A DNA stretch of 64,000 nucleotides from Triangularia verruculosa (taxonomy: Eukaryota; Ascomycota; Sordariomycetes; Sordariales; Podosporaceae). The DNA lies in contig MU863935.1 in assembly GCA_033296885.1 (NCBI GenBank), forward strand, positions 153,321-217,320, given 5' to 3'. A program made the translations under genes and the position numbers. Positions 12,044 through 22,905 of the stretch are shown here, one piece after another. Numbering within the stretch: position 1 is the first letter of the stretch; the number at the start of each line of letters is the position of its first letter. The notes beneath the pieces were generated by a model that was not told the DNA's origin, searched no databases, and saw only the letters and a program-made list of their open reading frames with translations.

Positions 12044-12801
12044 TTCTGAGTATGTAGAGGTCTTGAAAAGAAATGAAGATATGTAAAACGGATGAACTCT
12101 TTGAATGATGCTGTTCGCTGAAGTCTATCGGTATTATGTATGATGTCGGTGAAATCTATCGATCTATGCTTTGGTGTGAACGCTCTGTTGATCTGAGACA
12201 TCATGACATACACCATCGAGCAAGTCTAGTAGGTATTTATCTCCATACCTTCATCCCCTATGTTCCACTACGTGACCTTACATCATGTTGATGCTTGGCA
12301 CGAAAATTCTGTCTTCGGTCATCGAGGTGGACGACTGGCTGAGCAAGTAGGGCTGTGCTCTGCCTCCCTTGTGCGTGAGGTTACAGAGGGTAAATTTACC
12401 CACCCGGCAGATAAGTGAAGAGTGCCAGTTTCAGCTGTCGTCTCCTCAGAACGTGGCGCCGGAATCCCCGATAGTGTCCCGCTCTGCATCGGCGCCTCCC
12501 GAAGTGTTTCATTGATCGGGGGAAAACGAGCCAATGGGAATTTCTCCATGGTCGGGGATCGTGATATCGGGCCTTCTTGTCATTGGTAGCGTGTAATAAG
12601 GAACTGCAAAAGCTTGATGGTAGAAAGATACATAGTAGTTACATTGAAGTGCTCGTGAAAGTCCGCCATTCGGTCGTAGTAGACAAGGGACCGATAATCT
12701 TCCGGATCAGCTCTACACATCGTAAACCGGGGACTCCCGCGGCCACTGAAGAGTCTTGTCTAAGGCGCTCTGTGCCGTTATGAACCTGTGTACAATTTGG
12801 A

Positions 12802-12809
12802 TTGACAAA
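12802..12809. repeat. Target-site duplication, left copy
   Basis: TTGACAAA immediately precedes the left end of the inverted-repeat element and is repeated exactly after the right end (13108-13115). Confidence 0.75.
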
Positions 12810-13107
12810 GAGGGAGCCTATTCGGAGCCCCCCCATTGTCTTACCAGCGCCCCCCTAAGTCTTACCAGCACCCCCCTCACTAGAGCTGTTGACTATAACT
12901 TGGTTTTTTAATTAATAGACGAAGAAAATCTCGTTTATTATATTACTATAATAGCCCTATTGCTATTTATATTAAAGCCTATTATCGTATATGATGAAGA
13001 TTATGGTGAAAAAGATAAACGAAATTCAACTGGGGTTGGGGTTTTGTGTGAGAAAAATGGAGGGGGGCGTTGGTAAGACAATGGGGGGGCTCCGAATAGG
13101 CTCGCTC
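12810..13107. mobile_element. MITE, hAT-like, 298 bp
   Basis: The two ends are inverted copies of each other over 46 bases (12810-12855 and 13062-13107) with two mismatches; both begin GAG[G/C]GAGCCTATTCGG. The perfect 8-bp flanking duplication TTGACAAA is the size made by hAT-superfamily transposases. The middle is AT-rich and has no coding capacity, so the element is non-autonomous. The left arm also carries a second copy of the motif GTCTTACCAGC[G/A]CCCCCC just inside the end, a short subterminal repeat. The near-identity of the arms suggests recent movement. The element name and parent transposon are not known to me. Confidence 0.8.
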
Positions 13108-13115
13108 TTGACAAA
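13108..13115. repeat. Target-site duplication, right copy
   Basis: TTGACAAA follows the right end of the MITE, identical to the left copy. Confidence 0.75.
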
Positions 13116-14277
13116 TCTATGATCCGGCACAACATCATATGTGGCTGTGAGTGAACAGATCACCACTTTAGGAAATATTTTCCTCAATGCTGTCAAACAC
13201 CTGCACGCACACCGCACACCGCACAACGTGAAATGAGGATAACTCCCGGATGAACTGATGTTAAACTGGCGGTTAGTACCTAGGTAACTTTGCGCGGAGG
13301 AAGCCCGTGGCGTAGCTTTACTCTCCCATTGGCTCCCCCTTGCTGCCTTTTCTTACACAGGTGCGTTGTTCAAAGCCGTCCATTGCTGGGTCCATCTTCA
13401 TCCCCTCAAGAGACCAAGATGCCATTCATGCAGCCCCACTATTACCCCGGAATGCCCCTATTCTGTCCAATATTCACCATAACCTATTTCCTCACTCTGA
13501 CATAGAATCTACTTCCATAAGAAAAGCCTCTCGAGTTCCACTAGAAGGCCCCGTATCGGGACTAATGAAATGGAAGTGCTTCGGAATGGAGCCACCATTG
13601 AATAAAACATCACAGGCAGAGCCGGACAATAACGAGAGAAGTGACTGTAGCGGTATGTGACGCTGCCTGAGATAGCAACGTAATTAGAGGATATCAACAC
13701 GGTGGCTAACATTCATTTTCTTTGTCCAAGCTAGAAATCAAACAAACACTTTCTAGCATCCCGATGACTAATGTTCTGGCCACTGAGCATGCTCGTTCAC
13801 CAAATACACATCATCAGATCGGTGGATTCAAACATCGTCGCCACACGAGCAGTTGTTTATACTTCTAATAGAAGCGGCATGACCATATAAATCAAGATGT
13901 ATTTCTTTAGAGAATCATATAGACTCTAATATACCCGTTACGAAAGATCCCCAAAACGCCAAAGCAATAACCCTGGGAGTGGGAGCCGGGATGCTTTTGC
14001 TCTTTCACTTTGCCACTGCCTCAAGGGCTAAGTTCCGTCACGAGAACATAAACAGACATAACAGTCCGTCACCCAGAATCGGAAACGCAGCGCTCACAGT
14101 TCGCATATCCCTCAGCCTCACCTCTCCTTATTTGTCATGTTGTTTACCGGTTTTTGAACTCCTACCAATGCATATACACCATGCTACTCAAACTTCTCAG
14201 AAGCCATTTTGGAGGCCAACGCAATCGTGCCCTAGACACAATACTGTCAAGTCGTATATTATTCGCAACCCGCATAT

Positions 14278-15665
14278 TTAGACGGGGGCGTGAGTGAACA
14301 AATACGAAACGGATTCGCCTACGCGAGTTAGTACAACAAAGCACAGGGAGCGGGAGGAAATAAGAGTTACCATTGTGGGTACGACGGATGGCCTGGCGTC
14401 AGAGTCAGCATGGAACCTTCATAGGGGTACTTGATTGGTGCGGGAACATACCTCGGCAATGGTCGGGCTGATGTCGATAACCCGAAGTTTGGGGCACCTC
14501 TGGACCTTGTCGCCAAGTGGCACTGTGTTGGTGACAACAAGGGCAGAGAGCACACTGCCATTGAGTGTCTCAATGGCGTTGCCGGACAAGATGCCGTGCG
14601 TGACAAGGGCCAGCACCGACTTGGCGCCGTTCTCCTTCAATACCGCAGCAGCCTTGACCAAAGTACCGCAAGTATCAGCCATGTCGTCGACAAGAATGGC
14701 GACCTTGTCCTCAACGTTTCCAACGAGAACCATGCGGCCGACAACATTTGGCCTGGGCCGCTCCTTGTGGATGAGCGCAAAGGCAGTGTTGAGGTGATCG
14801 GCAATCGAGGTGGCGCGCTTGGCACCGCCGGCATCGGGGGACACAATGACGCAGTCTTCTGGGTTGAAGTTTTCCCTGATGTAGCGAAGGAACGAGGGCT
14901 CGGCGTAGAGGTTGTCGACTGGGACACTGAAGAAGCCCTGAATCTGAGAAGCGTGGAGGTCGCAAGTCACAATGTCTCCATCTGTTAGCGGGGCATTGAA
15001 CAAGAGGAGGTGCATCTCTTACGGTTGGCACCAGCTGTCTGGAGCATGTTCGCGACCAATCTGGCGCTGATGGGAGCTCTGGACTTGTCCTTCTTGTCCT
15101 GGCGAGCGTAGGGGAAGTTGGGACTGCAAGAGAGTCAGCATCCGGATCCGTCGTCGCAAGCACTGGCGCATCAGTTCTGGCTGCGCCAACTCCCCGGCGA
15201 TAGCCCAATGGAAGTTCTTACATGACAGCTGTTATCCTTCTCGCACTGCGCGCAAAACCAACAGGTCAGCAAACATGGGAGTTTCAGCAGGTATAGGTCA
15301 TGTCAATGCCCACCTAGCAGTCCTGCAGGCCGAGATCATGATCAACAACTCCATCAAACCCTCGTTTACGTCGCCGGTCGCGGTGGACTGCACAATGAAG
15401 ACATCCTCGTCGCGAACTGACTCTCCGACGGTGAAGGAGGTCTCTTGGTTCGAGTAGTTGAGCGAGATGGTCCTTGCCACTTCAATGCCGAGACTGTTAT
15501 CTGGGAATCAGCAAAGCGCCTTCTGATAATCGCCGAGTTTGTCTCGTCCGCCTTCTCGTCCTCATGGTCGCATGGGGGTTCGTACCGCTTCGCAATCTTG
15601 TCGCTCAGCTCGGGGTGGCTACGGCCACTGATCAGCTTGATCTCGTTCGCCATTTCTGCCGACAT
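14278..15665 (-). CDS. prs: Ribose-phosphate pyrophosphokinase (PRPP synthetase)
   Basis: Seven exons (15665-15586, 15493-15314, 15245-15222, 15123-15023, 14975-14452, 14392-14371, 14318-14278) keep one frame and give 323 residues, the normal length. Two exons are only 24 and 22 nt. The enzyme transfers pyrophosphate from ATP to ribose 5-phosphate to make PRPP for purine, pyrimidine, His, Trp and NAD synthesis in the cytosol. The start reads EIKLISGRSHPELSDKIAKR. Internal signatures include IPNFPYARQDKKDKSRAPIS, CDLHASQIQGFF and the PRPP-binding loop VDDMADTCGT. The last exons restore the conserved C terminus (RRTHNGESVSYLF). The intron before CDLHAS uses an acceptor GGAG rather than the CAG a few bases earlier, because only that choice gives the family spacing. 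Confidence 0.93.
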
Positions 15666-16383
15666 GATGAGAAAAGAAGAATCAAGAGGGGCCTGTCTGC
15701 GTCAGACAAGACCCGAACAAATCGGCAAGTTTTTTTTTGTCTGCAAGGTCGCGCTGTTAGCGGGTAACATGGGCTGCGGGGCAGTTGGTGCTGTGAGAAT
15801 GTACAGGTGCCAAGAGAGCAACAGTGACTGGGCGAAACACGTACCTCGACGACGGGGGATATGGAGTGAAAGAGAGGATAAAAAGATGGTGTTGTTGGGT
15901 CAAAAGGCTAAACGACAGTCTACAAACTCAACGGCGGCGGTCGGACTGGGGAAGGGCCCATGGCGGCCAGAAGAGAAAAAGTTCAAAGAAACAATGGGTA
16001 CAGTGGAGATGGGTCCAGCCCGAGCTTCTCCAGGTACCTTGCCATCTGCGCTCCACTGAGCCGAGAATGCTCGTCTTATCGATAGCCGGCGACAACCAAC
16101 CAGCCAGCAGAGCTCACCCATTGTCCCGGCTATTTGTCTCTTGTCGTCAATAGCTCTTTGACCATCTAAGTTTCAACTTGCCTGTCAGAGGGGCTGAAGG
16201 CAACCTTGGATACCCCTGGCGCCATCGGCTTTGTGCACCGTGTTATCAAGGTGCTTGGCCTGTTGACCATCTAAATATTTTGTACCTCATTCCTCCTGTC
16301 TACACTTGTACATATGTAGCCGCATGACCAAACCATAATGCCCTGCTGGCATAGCACACATACCACCCCACAAAAAATAACCA
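15666..16383. other. Intergenic region
   Basis: Promoter of PRPP synthetase and 3' flank of the PTEN gene. Open frames on the plus strand here overlap the first prs exon and have no family features. Confidence 0.45.
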
Positions 16384-18330
16384 CTACTCGAGAATGAAAC
16401 CCTTCTTGGCCGTCTCGTCAGCCTTCTCTTTTTTGGCCGGCTCACTGTCTCCTGCGACAACCTCATCCAGTACCTCCTCACCAGCCGGACCACTGACCTT
16501 GACCCCCTTCAAATCTTCATCTTCCTCTTCCTGCTCCTTGACCTGTTCAGTGACATCTTTCCCCACTCGGCTGCCACCAGCCACATATTCCTGACTCTTT
16601 ACACTGCTAGCCCTACTAACACTTGCACTTTCGGGGTCCTCGACTCTCAACCCAAGCCGTTTCTGCGCTGTTGGATTCTCGGTACCATCACCCTTCCAGT
16701 CTGCAGCCTTCATCTCGGGGACCGGGCTGTCCTCCCCTGGTTCGTGGATGACGACCCCTGGAGCCTCGCTCCCATCTTCAATATCGCCAACGGGCGCGGT
16801 CCGCCAGACAACCGAGATTCGGTCGCAAGCTCGGGTGCCACGTTGGCTAGACCCTTTGATGCCGTCCATCTTGTCCCAGTCAATGGTAAACACTCCGCTA
16901 TCGTCTGGTTTACCGCCTTGCTCAGGACCGTTGCCTTCGAAAAAGGTGTTGAACCACACGTGCGCGACTGCTGTCACCATCGTCAAACCGATATTTCCGG
17001 GTGCTTTGTTTCTTCGCTCAACCGAGAGGTTGACGTCGCTGTTCGGTATCCGGACTGGCTTTGCGGGTCTGAAGATGACTGCTTGTCCACCTGGCTCTGA
17101 CGGATCAGCAAACGAGAAGGTGCCGGCATCCTGTAAACTGGCTGTAGACTGTGACCGCGATTCTGTCTTGCCTGGAAGTGTCGCCTTGTCCCCTTCCACC
17201 TCTGATGCAGCTGATTCGGGAATCGCGATTGTCTTACTCTTCTGCTTTGGCGCATCGCCTTTTGCCAACTTGTCTAGACTCGTCGTGGAGGACCCAGCCG
17301 ACCCAGCAATCTTCTTTCTCACCGACAACTTTTTCTTCAGCCCGTCCTTTAGCCTTCTCGACGAACTCCTCGATACCTTCCCCTCCTGACTCCCATCATC
17401 CTCCACAACCCCTGTCTTGACACCTTCGTTTCCTATATCCTTCCCATCCTCCTGCTCCTGCTGCTTCACACCCCCATACATATCCCAAACAAAATCCTTG
17501 ATCCCGCCACCGCCCGGCGCATCCCCCTCCACCACCATCCTCTCTTCTTTCGTAAACGTATGGAAGCACTTGATCTTCTTCCCCTCCTCCACATACCCCT
17601 CCACCTCCACCTTCACCCCGTTCCTCAACCCCCAAACATGCACCTCCAATATCTCAACCTGTTGATCCCTATACACCTTCCCCCCTTTATTCGCCCACCG
17701 ATCCACATACCCAACCCATCTCACCTGGCTCGGTATACTCACCCCCTCCCCAAACCCAACCCTCATCCTCCTCTCGGTAAACCTCCTCAGCGCATCCCCC
17801 ACCGTCCACCCCTCCTCCGCAATCAAATAACTACACGCCATCGTCCCCGACCTCCCCTTCCCAGCCTTGCAATGCACCACCACCACCCTCTCTTTTCCCC
17901 CCTCCGGTTGTTGCCCACGTAACCACTGCCTCATCCCCCCAACCACAGCCGGCACCACGCAAAACGGCGGCGGGTGGTGATCCGGCCAGGGATAGTGCTT
18001 CACCCGCCCGTACACCGCCTCGTCCGGGTACCCCGTCCCCTCGGCCCTAAACTCCCAAATCATCCACTCTTTTCCATGGCGGCCGTCAAGAAACGTAACC
18101 AATCGGTCGAGAGGATTTCGGTAGGCCAACTGTGGGTATGTCTGTGACGGACCGGATCTGTTTTTTTTTTCTCCGGTTAGATATTAGACAACATCGAGAG
18201 CGAAAGGAAGTAAAAAAAAAAAAAAAACACACGTGGCAATGATCTTTTTGGTAACATAGCACAGGTCGAGTCCCGTCTCTTGGTGCTTTGCGCGGGGCCC
18301 GGCGACGAGCTGCCGCAAGAGCGAGGTCAT
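16384..18330 (-). CDS. tep1: PTEN-type phosphoinositide 3-phosphatase (TEP1 homologue)
   Basis: Exon 1 (18330-18233) and exon 2 (18157-16384) join over a 75-nt intron and encode 623 residues. The N terminus, MTSLLRQLVAGPRAKHQETG, followed by IIATSGPSQTYPQ and YRNPLDRL, is typical of PTEN proteins. The active site is H-C129-KAGKGR135-SG, with the general acid Asp92 in YPWPDHHPPP; all catalytic residues are intact. Expected activity is removal of the 3-phosphate from PtdIns(3,4,5)P3, acting at membranes. Downstream is a C2-like beta region (VEILEVHVWGLRNG), interrupted by a long charged insertion at about residues 285-390, and an acidic Ser/Glu-rich tail. That insertion is much larger than in animal PTEN. 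The acceptor of the intron follows a run of ten A and the donor precedes a long T run. Confidence 0.92.
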
Positions 18331-19132
18331 TCTGTCTTTGCTGATTGATTTAATCTCAGGCGATGGCTATGATTAACTGGCGCTTGGAAGGAATAAAGGG
18401 ATCAGGAAATATAAAGACGCGGCAAGATTACTGGGAAAGAAAAGAAAATGTATGTACGAATGAGACTCGAAAAAAGGAGGCAACCAAATCGTCGGGTCCA
18501 GGCCAGCTACGCGCGATGTTACAGCGCTCACCCCAATGGCTTCGTCACTGCGGCAGCTCGCAGCGACGTCATGGTTGGTTTGATGCCAAGTGGGGTTCAA
18601 AGGGACCAGGTCTTGGCGTCAGCTCATCCATTAGATCCAGATCAGCTGCTGTTGGTGTTTTCAGCTACCCCGGCATCATGCTCGTCACACTCTCTGGTCA
18701 TAGGTTACCATTTGCAGTATCACACTCTTGTCCTAAAGACACAAAAAAAGACCCGTGCTACAAGAGCGTGAAAGAAGAAATCAACACAAGAACTTCATCC
18801 TGCCAGTCCTGTTTCATGCGTATTTCCCCAGCCGGCCAAACTCCTCACCAGAAGCAGAACGCAATTCCAAGAAAAAACAAGTCCATAACCTATGAGACGT
18901 AAAAGTGCAAACACTACTGCCCTTCCAATCAAGTACAAGCCTACAACCACTTATCCAGCTCTCTTTTTATTTCTCGCATCCACCTCTCACCATACTCTCA
19001 TCCCCTCCTATTCGTTCACCATTCCACCTGCCTACTGTCCGTTCCCATCTTGCTGCTAGTTGCGCCGCCATATGTCCGTGTTGTCCTGTCGTGCGGCGCA
19101 ATGTCCTGTTTCCAAGGTATCAAGGTAGGTAT
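18331..19132. other. Intergenic region, no supported gene
   Basis: Contains a plus-strand frame of 179 codons at 18363-18902, but it lacks domains and lies on the promoter of the PTEN gene. Considered non-coding. Confidence 0.4.
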
Positions 19133-20276
19133 TTAAGACGTCTTCTTGGGGGCGGCAGCGCCGCTAACATACTTGTTGATATCGGTCGCGCCGTGGAACT
19201 GTCTCGCAATACCCTTGACAGCGTCCCAAGCCTGGCGAGCCACGGGAGGAGTACCCTGGGCGCCAATCAGGTTGTCGACGCGGGCCTCGAGCTGGGCGAA
19301 GGAGTTCTGTACATGGCTGCTCTGAGCGTAGCGCGCACGGAGGAAAGCCGTGTAGATAGCGATCAAGATCCACGAGCGACGCTGGAAGAAAAGGGCCGAC
19401 AGGAAAATGCGAGCCCAGAGACCAATTTCAAGGCTGGCCACCACCGACATAGAGGCATCGTAATATCTCTTGACAAAGCTGCCAATGGCGTCGGCCATGG
19501 GGTGGGGCGCATACTGGGGCTTGCCGTTGGGGGAGGCAGCGGCGGAGGGGGCCAGCTTCTGGGGAGGAGCGATGGTTGGGATAACGTTGGCGCGGGTGTA
19601 TGTCGCAACGTGGAAAACGGAGTAGATACCGTATGGGAGGAGGGCAAGGGGGTACTGGGGCATGAGGAGCCAGACGAGGGCCATCACTAGATCTCCTGTT
19701 AGCAAGCCAAACCTTGTTGTTCTCCGCTACCAACATACAGAGATACTGGACGTTCTCGTCCGAGAGATAGCCCAGAGGACCGCCGGGCTGCTTGGCGCCC
19801 GTCTTTTGGCGAGCGCGCCATGTCTTGTAGACCACGATGCCGTAGGTGCTAGCTGCGGCAATGAAGGCAAACCGATAGCAGAACTGGGCCATCCCGCCAT
19901 AGTAGTTAAATCGTAGCCAGGAGAACGCATATCGGGTGATGCAGAGAATGAGAGCGGCGTGACTGTGCACCGGTGTCAGCTTCATTATCCAGGTCGAGTC
20001 TCGAGCTCTGAGCTCCGTTCGTGTCTGTATTTGACAGCGCAGCAGAGTCTGCGTCGGCATCGGATAAAGACAGATCAACGTACCCGGCAAACCAAGCGAC
20101 TATATAGCACAGGCAGGTCAGCAAAGAACTTGTCAAAAATTGCAGCGGGCGACGGCAGAGACGAGACAGCAGCAGCGAGAGCCATCGCCCGGGAATGCAC
20201 ACGTACACTGCAAGGTCGAGGCCAGTTTTTGCAGCCTCTGGGGGAGAGGCATGTCAGCCGGCGGCGGAGGGGCCAT
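19133..20276 (-). CDS. Pom33/Tts1/TMEM33-family membrane protein
   Basis: Four exons (20276-20207, 20099-20084, 19962-19739, 19686-19133) give 287 residues. The second exon is just 16 nt and encodes FAWFAG across its borders, with GTACGT and CAG splice signals on both sides. Family features: an N-terminal PQRLQKLASTLQFAWFAG, then RYAFSWLRFNYYGGMAQF, YGIVVYKTW, and LLMALVWLLMPQYPLALLPY, giving several membrane spans. Fungal members (yeast Pom33 and Per33, fission yeast Tts1) sit in the ER and nuclear envelope and help place nuclear pores and shape ER membranes. The C-terminal 90 residues are soluble and predicted helical. Function by homology; no local partners. Confidence 0.88.
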
Positions 20277-21294
20277 CGTGACGGTGTAGGGATAACTAAG
20301 GTGTTGAAAGGGCGCGTTGGTTGAAGCTGTCTGCGTTGGTGTCGTCGGGCTGGTAGCTGGGAGCTGAGCTGGTCACTGGGAGCGGGAGGTGGCTGGTGGA
20401 GATGTTTTGTACGTCGTCGAAAAAAGGTGGTGCTTTCCGATGCTTTGTGAGTGCTCGGGAGTTCCAGCGGGACGTGCGTCACTGACGCTCTTTGCTCAGC
20501 TGCAGGGGTGTCTGACGTTGCTTTGATGGATGGCGGTGGGACTGCGTTGGGACCTCGAGGACCAGTTGCTTCTCTACTACTCGGTATCAATAATGATAAT
20601 AAGACTAATAATTCGGGGTGAAGCAAAAGAGTAAAAATAAAAACAAGAGTGCGTGCAGTTTATTAGGTTGGAAAGAATGATTAAAACCCACTGCACACGG
20701 ATTGTCACCAGATTGTCGTCATCACCCGAAGCTCCCAGCTGACTGGAAACTTGGCAACCCAGCTTCACGTGGAGCTTGGGGCGTTATCGAGAAGACGCTG
20801 GAACATGCAGAGACGCCTTGTTTTCTTTAGCGCTACGCTGCTGATTCCGGTTCATTGTCTATTACGAGTCTTGCAGTCAGAAGTCTTCACAATCTGATCA
20901 ATCGCGTCTTTGACGCTTTCCGTTTGGCTCCGTTCGAAAACGGTAGCTTTCGTTTGTTTTTACCCACCACTTAAAGTGTACAGTTTATTCGTAGCAACGC
21001 ATTATGATGAAGCTAATATTCTGTATCGCCGCCTCGGGAAAAGGGGCACACGACACCTGAACGAAACTCAAGGAGGGGAAACTTGGACAGGTTGAGATAG
21101 GACTGACCATAATATACAGCATAATATGCCATGTTGTGCGGATGCCTAAACCTATGCATAATGTACACGAGCCTACAACGACATTGGTGGTGGTGGTGCT
21201 TCCTGCTCCCACCTCTGAGAAAAAAGAGACTGTTTTGCCCTAAACTCCTAAACTCCGGCGCCTCAAAAAAATGCATTCCCTTCGACGCTATCCA
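20277..21294. other. Intergenic region
   Basis: About 1 kb with the promoter of the Pom33-type gene and the 3' flank of the single-pass protein. No supported gene. Confidence 0.45.
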
Positions 21295-22905
21295 TCACAA
21301 CCACGTGTCCCTGGCCGGCAAAGGCCACCCGGCATCCTCCCTTCTAGGCTCTTCTGATCTAGTAGTTTGGGGGGGTGTAGTCATCGGTGGCTCAGGTGGG
21401 GGCGGAAAATAAGGAACTACTAGAGGGTCTTTCTCCAAAGGACTCGTCAAGATATCACCATACATCTTTTCAGCGCTGTCGATGAAGTGGGACGATGCCG
21501 TTCGCCGACTGAACGCCCTGCTGATGGCAATCGAGGACGGAGTCATGCTCGGTTGGTGCCAGGCCGACCCGTTGGACGCGTCAGATGCGGACGTCTTATG
21601 TCCAAAATAATCATCTCTCACTTGTGGGTAGGGAGTAGTCTGGGAATAGGACCTCATCCGGACCGGTGGTGGTTTGGTTATCCTTTGCGATTTGGAACGT
21701 GGGAGTGTCTGCGCTGTTTTCTTTAAAAGTGGTCGCAGGGGGGGAGGTTGTGCCATTGGCTGGGGCGATGGCTGGTGCATCGTCTGTATTGGTATGACTC
21801 CGGACTGTGGTGAGGGTGGTGTCGGTGGTAGCTCTTCCATAGAAAGGAAGTTTGGCAGATTGGTTGGACCCGGTTCTGTTGGTCCGGGTGACCTCTGCTG
21901 GAAAGCAGCCTGCTCGTCATTCTCAGGTTGCTGTTGCGCGCCTTGCTGACCCCCTGGACCTCGAGGACTGGGGAGTTCTTTCACAATGTAAGAAACAATG
22001 GCTCGATCAAGGGCAGCATTCACCTCGTTTTCCTCCTCTTGCTCGCGTTGCTTGGCCTTGCGACGTCGCATGATAAGAAAGAAGACGAGCAGGGATATCA
22101 GTGACGAACCCACGACCGATACCGCCACGGCTATGCCGACGATTGTTGGAGAGACGCTGGATTTGTCTCCATTGTCCAATTGTGTCTGAAAGGTTATTAG
22201 ATTACGCCCCTGGTGTGGAGTATGGGGTGACAGCCTGAGGTAAATGCTCACCCTATAGGTATCATTGCTTGTCCGAGGGACTGTTGAGGTTGCGAGTGCC
22301 AGCGCCTCGCTGATACTGCTGGCAGCTGACTCCTCCACGGCAGATAGCGCGATAGCAGCTGAAGCCTCAGCTGCCGCCAGTGCACTTGAGGCCGATGCTT
22401 GCGCTACCAACAGCGCACCTGAGGCGGAGGCGGCAAGATACCGAGTAGAAGACTGTAACTGGTCTACTGAGATTGCAAATTTCTGAGACAAAGACACCGC
22501 GCTGGCAGTGGCTGAAGCGAGTGCCCGTTGAAGCGAGTTTATCGACTCGAAAAGCCCCGTAATATCGCTGGAGTCGCGAGAATGCAGGGTCGCTCTCGCG
22601 GTTACTGTTACGGTATGGGGTGAGATTGTTTGTGAGGCTGAGAGGATCTGGGGGGAAGGTTTCGTGGGTGTCGGCGCTGTCGTCGTTATTGGGATGGACG
22701 TATAGTTGAGCTGAGAGCCCGCATCTTGATGTTGGCGGATGGGGGTCCGTAATCGATGCTGTGGCGAAATATGTATTGGGTCCGAGTGATACTCGATATC
22801 TTCTGAGAGAGGAATTCGAGTGGCGGCGCCATCGCAAAGGACTACTATCGAGCAAAGAAAAAACCCAAGTAACATATCTGGCGGCCACCTTCTCTGCCTT
22901 GCCAT
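21295..22905 (-). CDS. Single-pass surface-type protein (Ser/Thr/Ala-rich ectodomain)
   Basis: ATG at 22905 in a strong context (TCAAAATGGCA) opens a signal peptide (about residues 1-28, core MLLGFFLCSIVVLC). A Thr/Ser/Pro-rich region and an alanine-rich repeat-like stretch (around SASSALAAAEASAAIALSAV) follow, then one membrane span (IVGIAVAVSVVGSSLISLLV) and a basic stop-transfer RRRKAK. The cytoplasmic tail is Pro/Gln-rich. Exons 22905-22252 and 22185-21295 give 514 residues. The 66-nt intron between them (GTGAGC...TCTAATAAC...CAG) is a multiple of three with no stop, so the unspliced frame is also open and would insert 22 residues just outside the membrane. Resembles fungal cell-wall sensor or mucin-type proteins in layout, but lacks a WSC domain. 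Family not identified. Confidence 0.7.
   Translation of the reverse strand: MARQRRWPPDMLLGFFLCSIVVLCDGAATRIPLSEDIEYHSDPIHISPQHRLRTPIRQHQDAGSQLNYTSIPITTTAPTPTKPSPQILSASQTISPHTVTVTARATLHSRDSSDITGLFESINSLQRALASATASAVSLSQKFAISVDQLQSSTRYLAASASGALLVAQASASSALAAAEASAAIALSAVEESAASSISEALALATSTVPRTSNDTYRVSIYLRLSPHTPHQGRNLITFQTQLDNGDKSSVSPTIVGIAVAVSVVGSSLISLLVFFLIMRRRKAKQREQEEENEVNAALDRAIVSYIVKELPSPRGPGGQQGAQQQPENDEQAAFQQRSPGPTEPGPTNLPNFLSMEELPPTPPSPQSGVIPIQTMHQPSPQPMAQPPPLRPLLKKTAQTLPRSKSQRITKPPPVRMRSYSQTTPYPQVRDDYFGHKTSASDASNGSAWHQPSMTPSSIAISRAFSRRTASSHFIDSAEKMYGDILTSPLEKDPLVVPYFPPPPEPPMTTPPQTTRSEEPRREDAGWPLPARDTWL

Larger units (their letters stand above)
12044..14277. other. Gene-poor intergenic stretch containing a MITE
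   Basis: About 2.2 kb between the NRPS-like gene and PRPP synthetase, both on the minus strand. No frame here resembles a protein. The only clear structure is the 298-bp inverted-repeat element listed separately; the interior of that element is strongly AT-rich. Confidence 0.5.

Noticed and set aside
18363..18902. 179-codon plus-strand frame upstream of the PTEN gene
   Set aside because: Overlaps the promoter of a well supported gene, has no domain and is mostly Lys/Ser/Gln-rich by chance.
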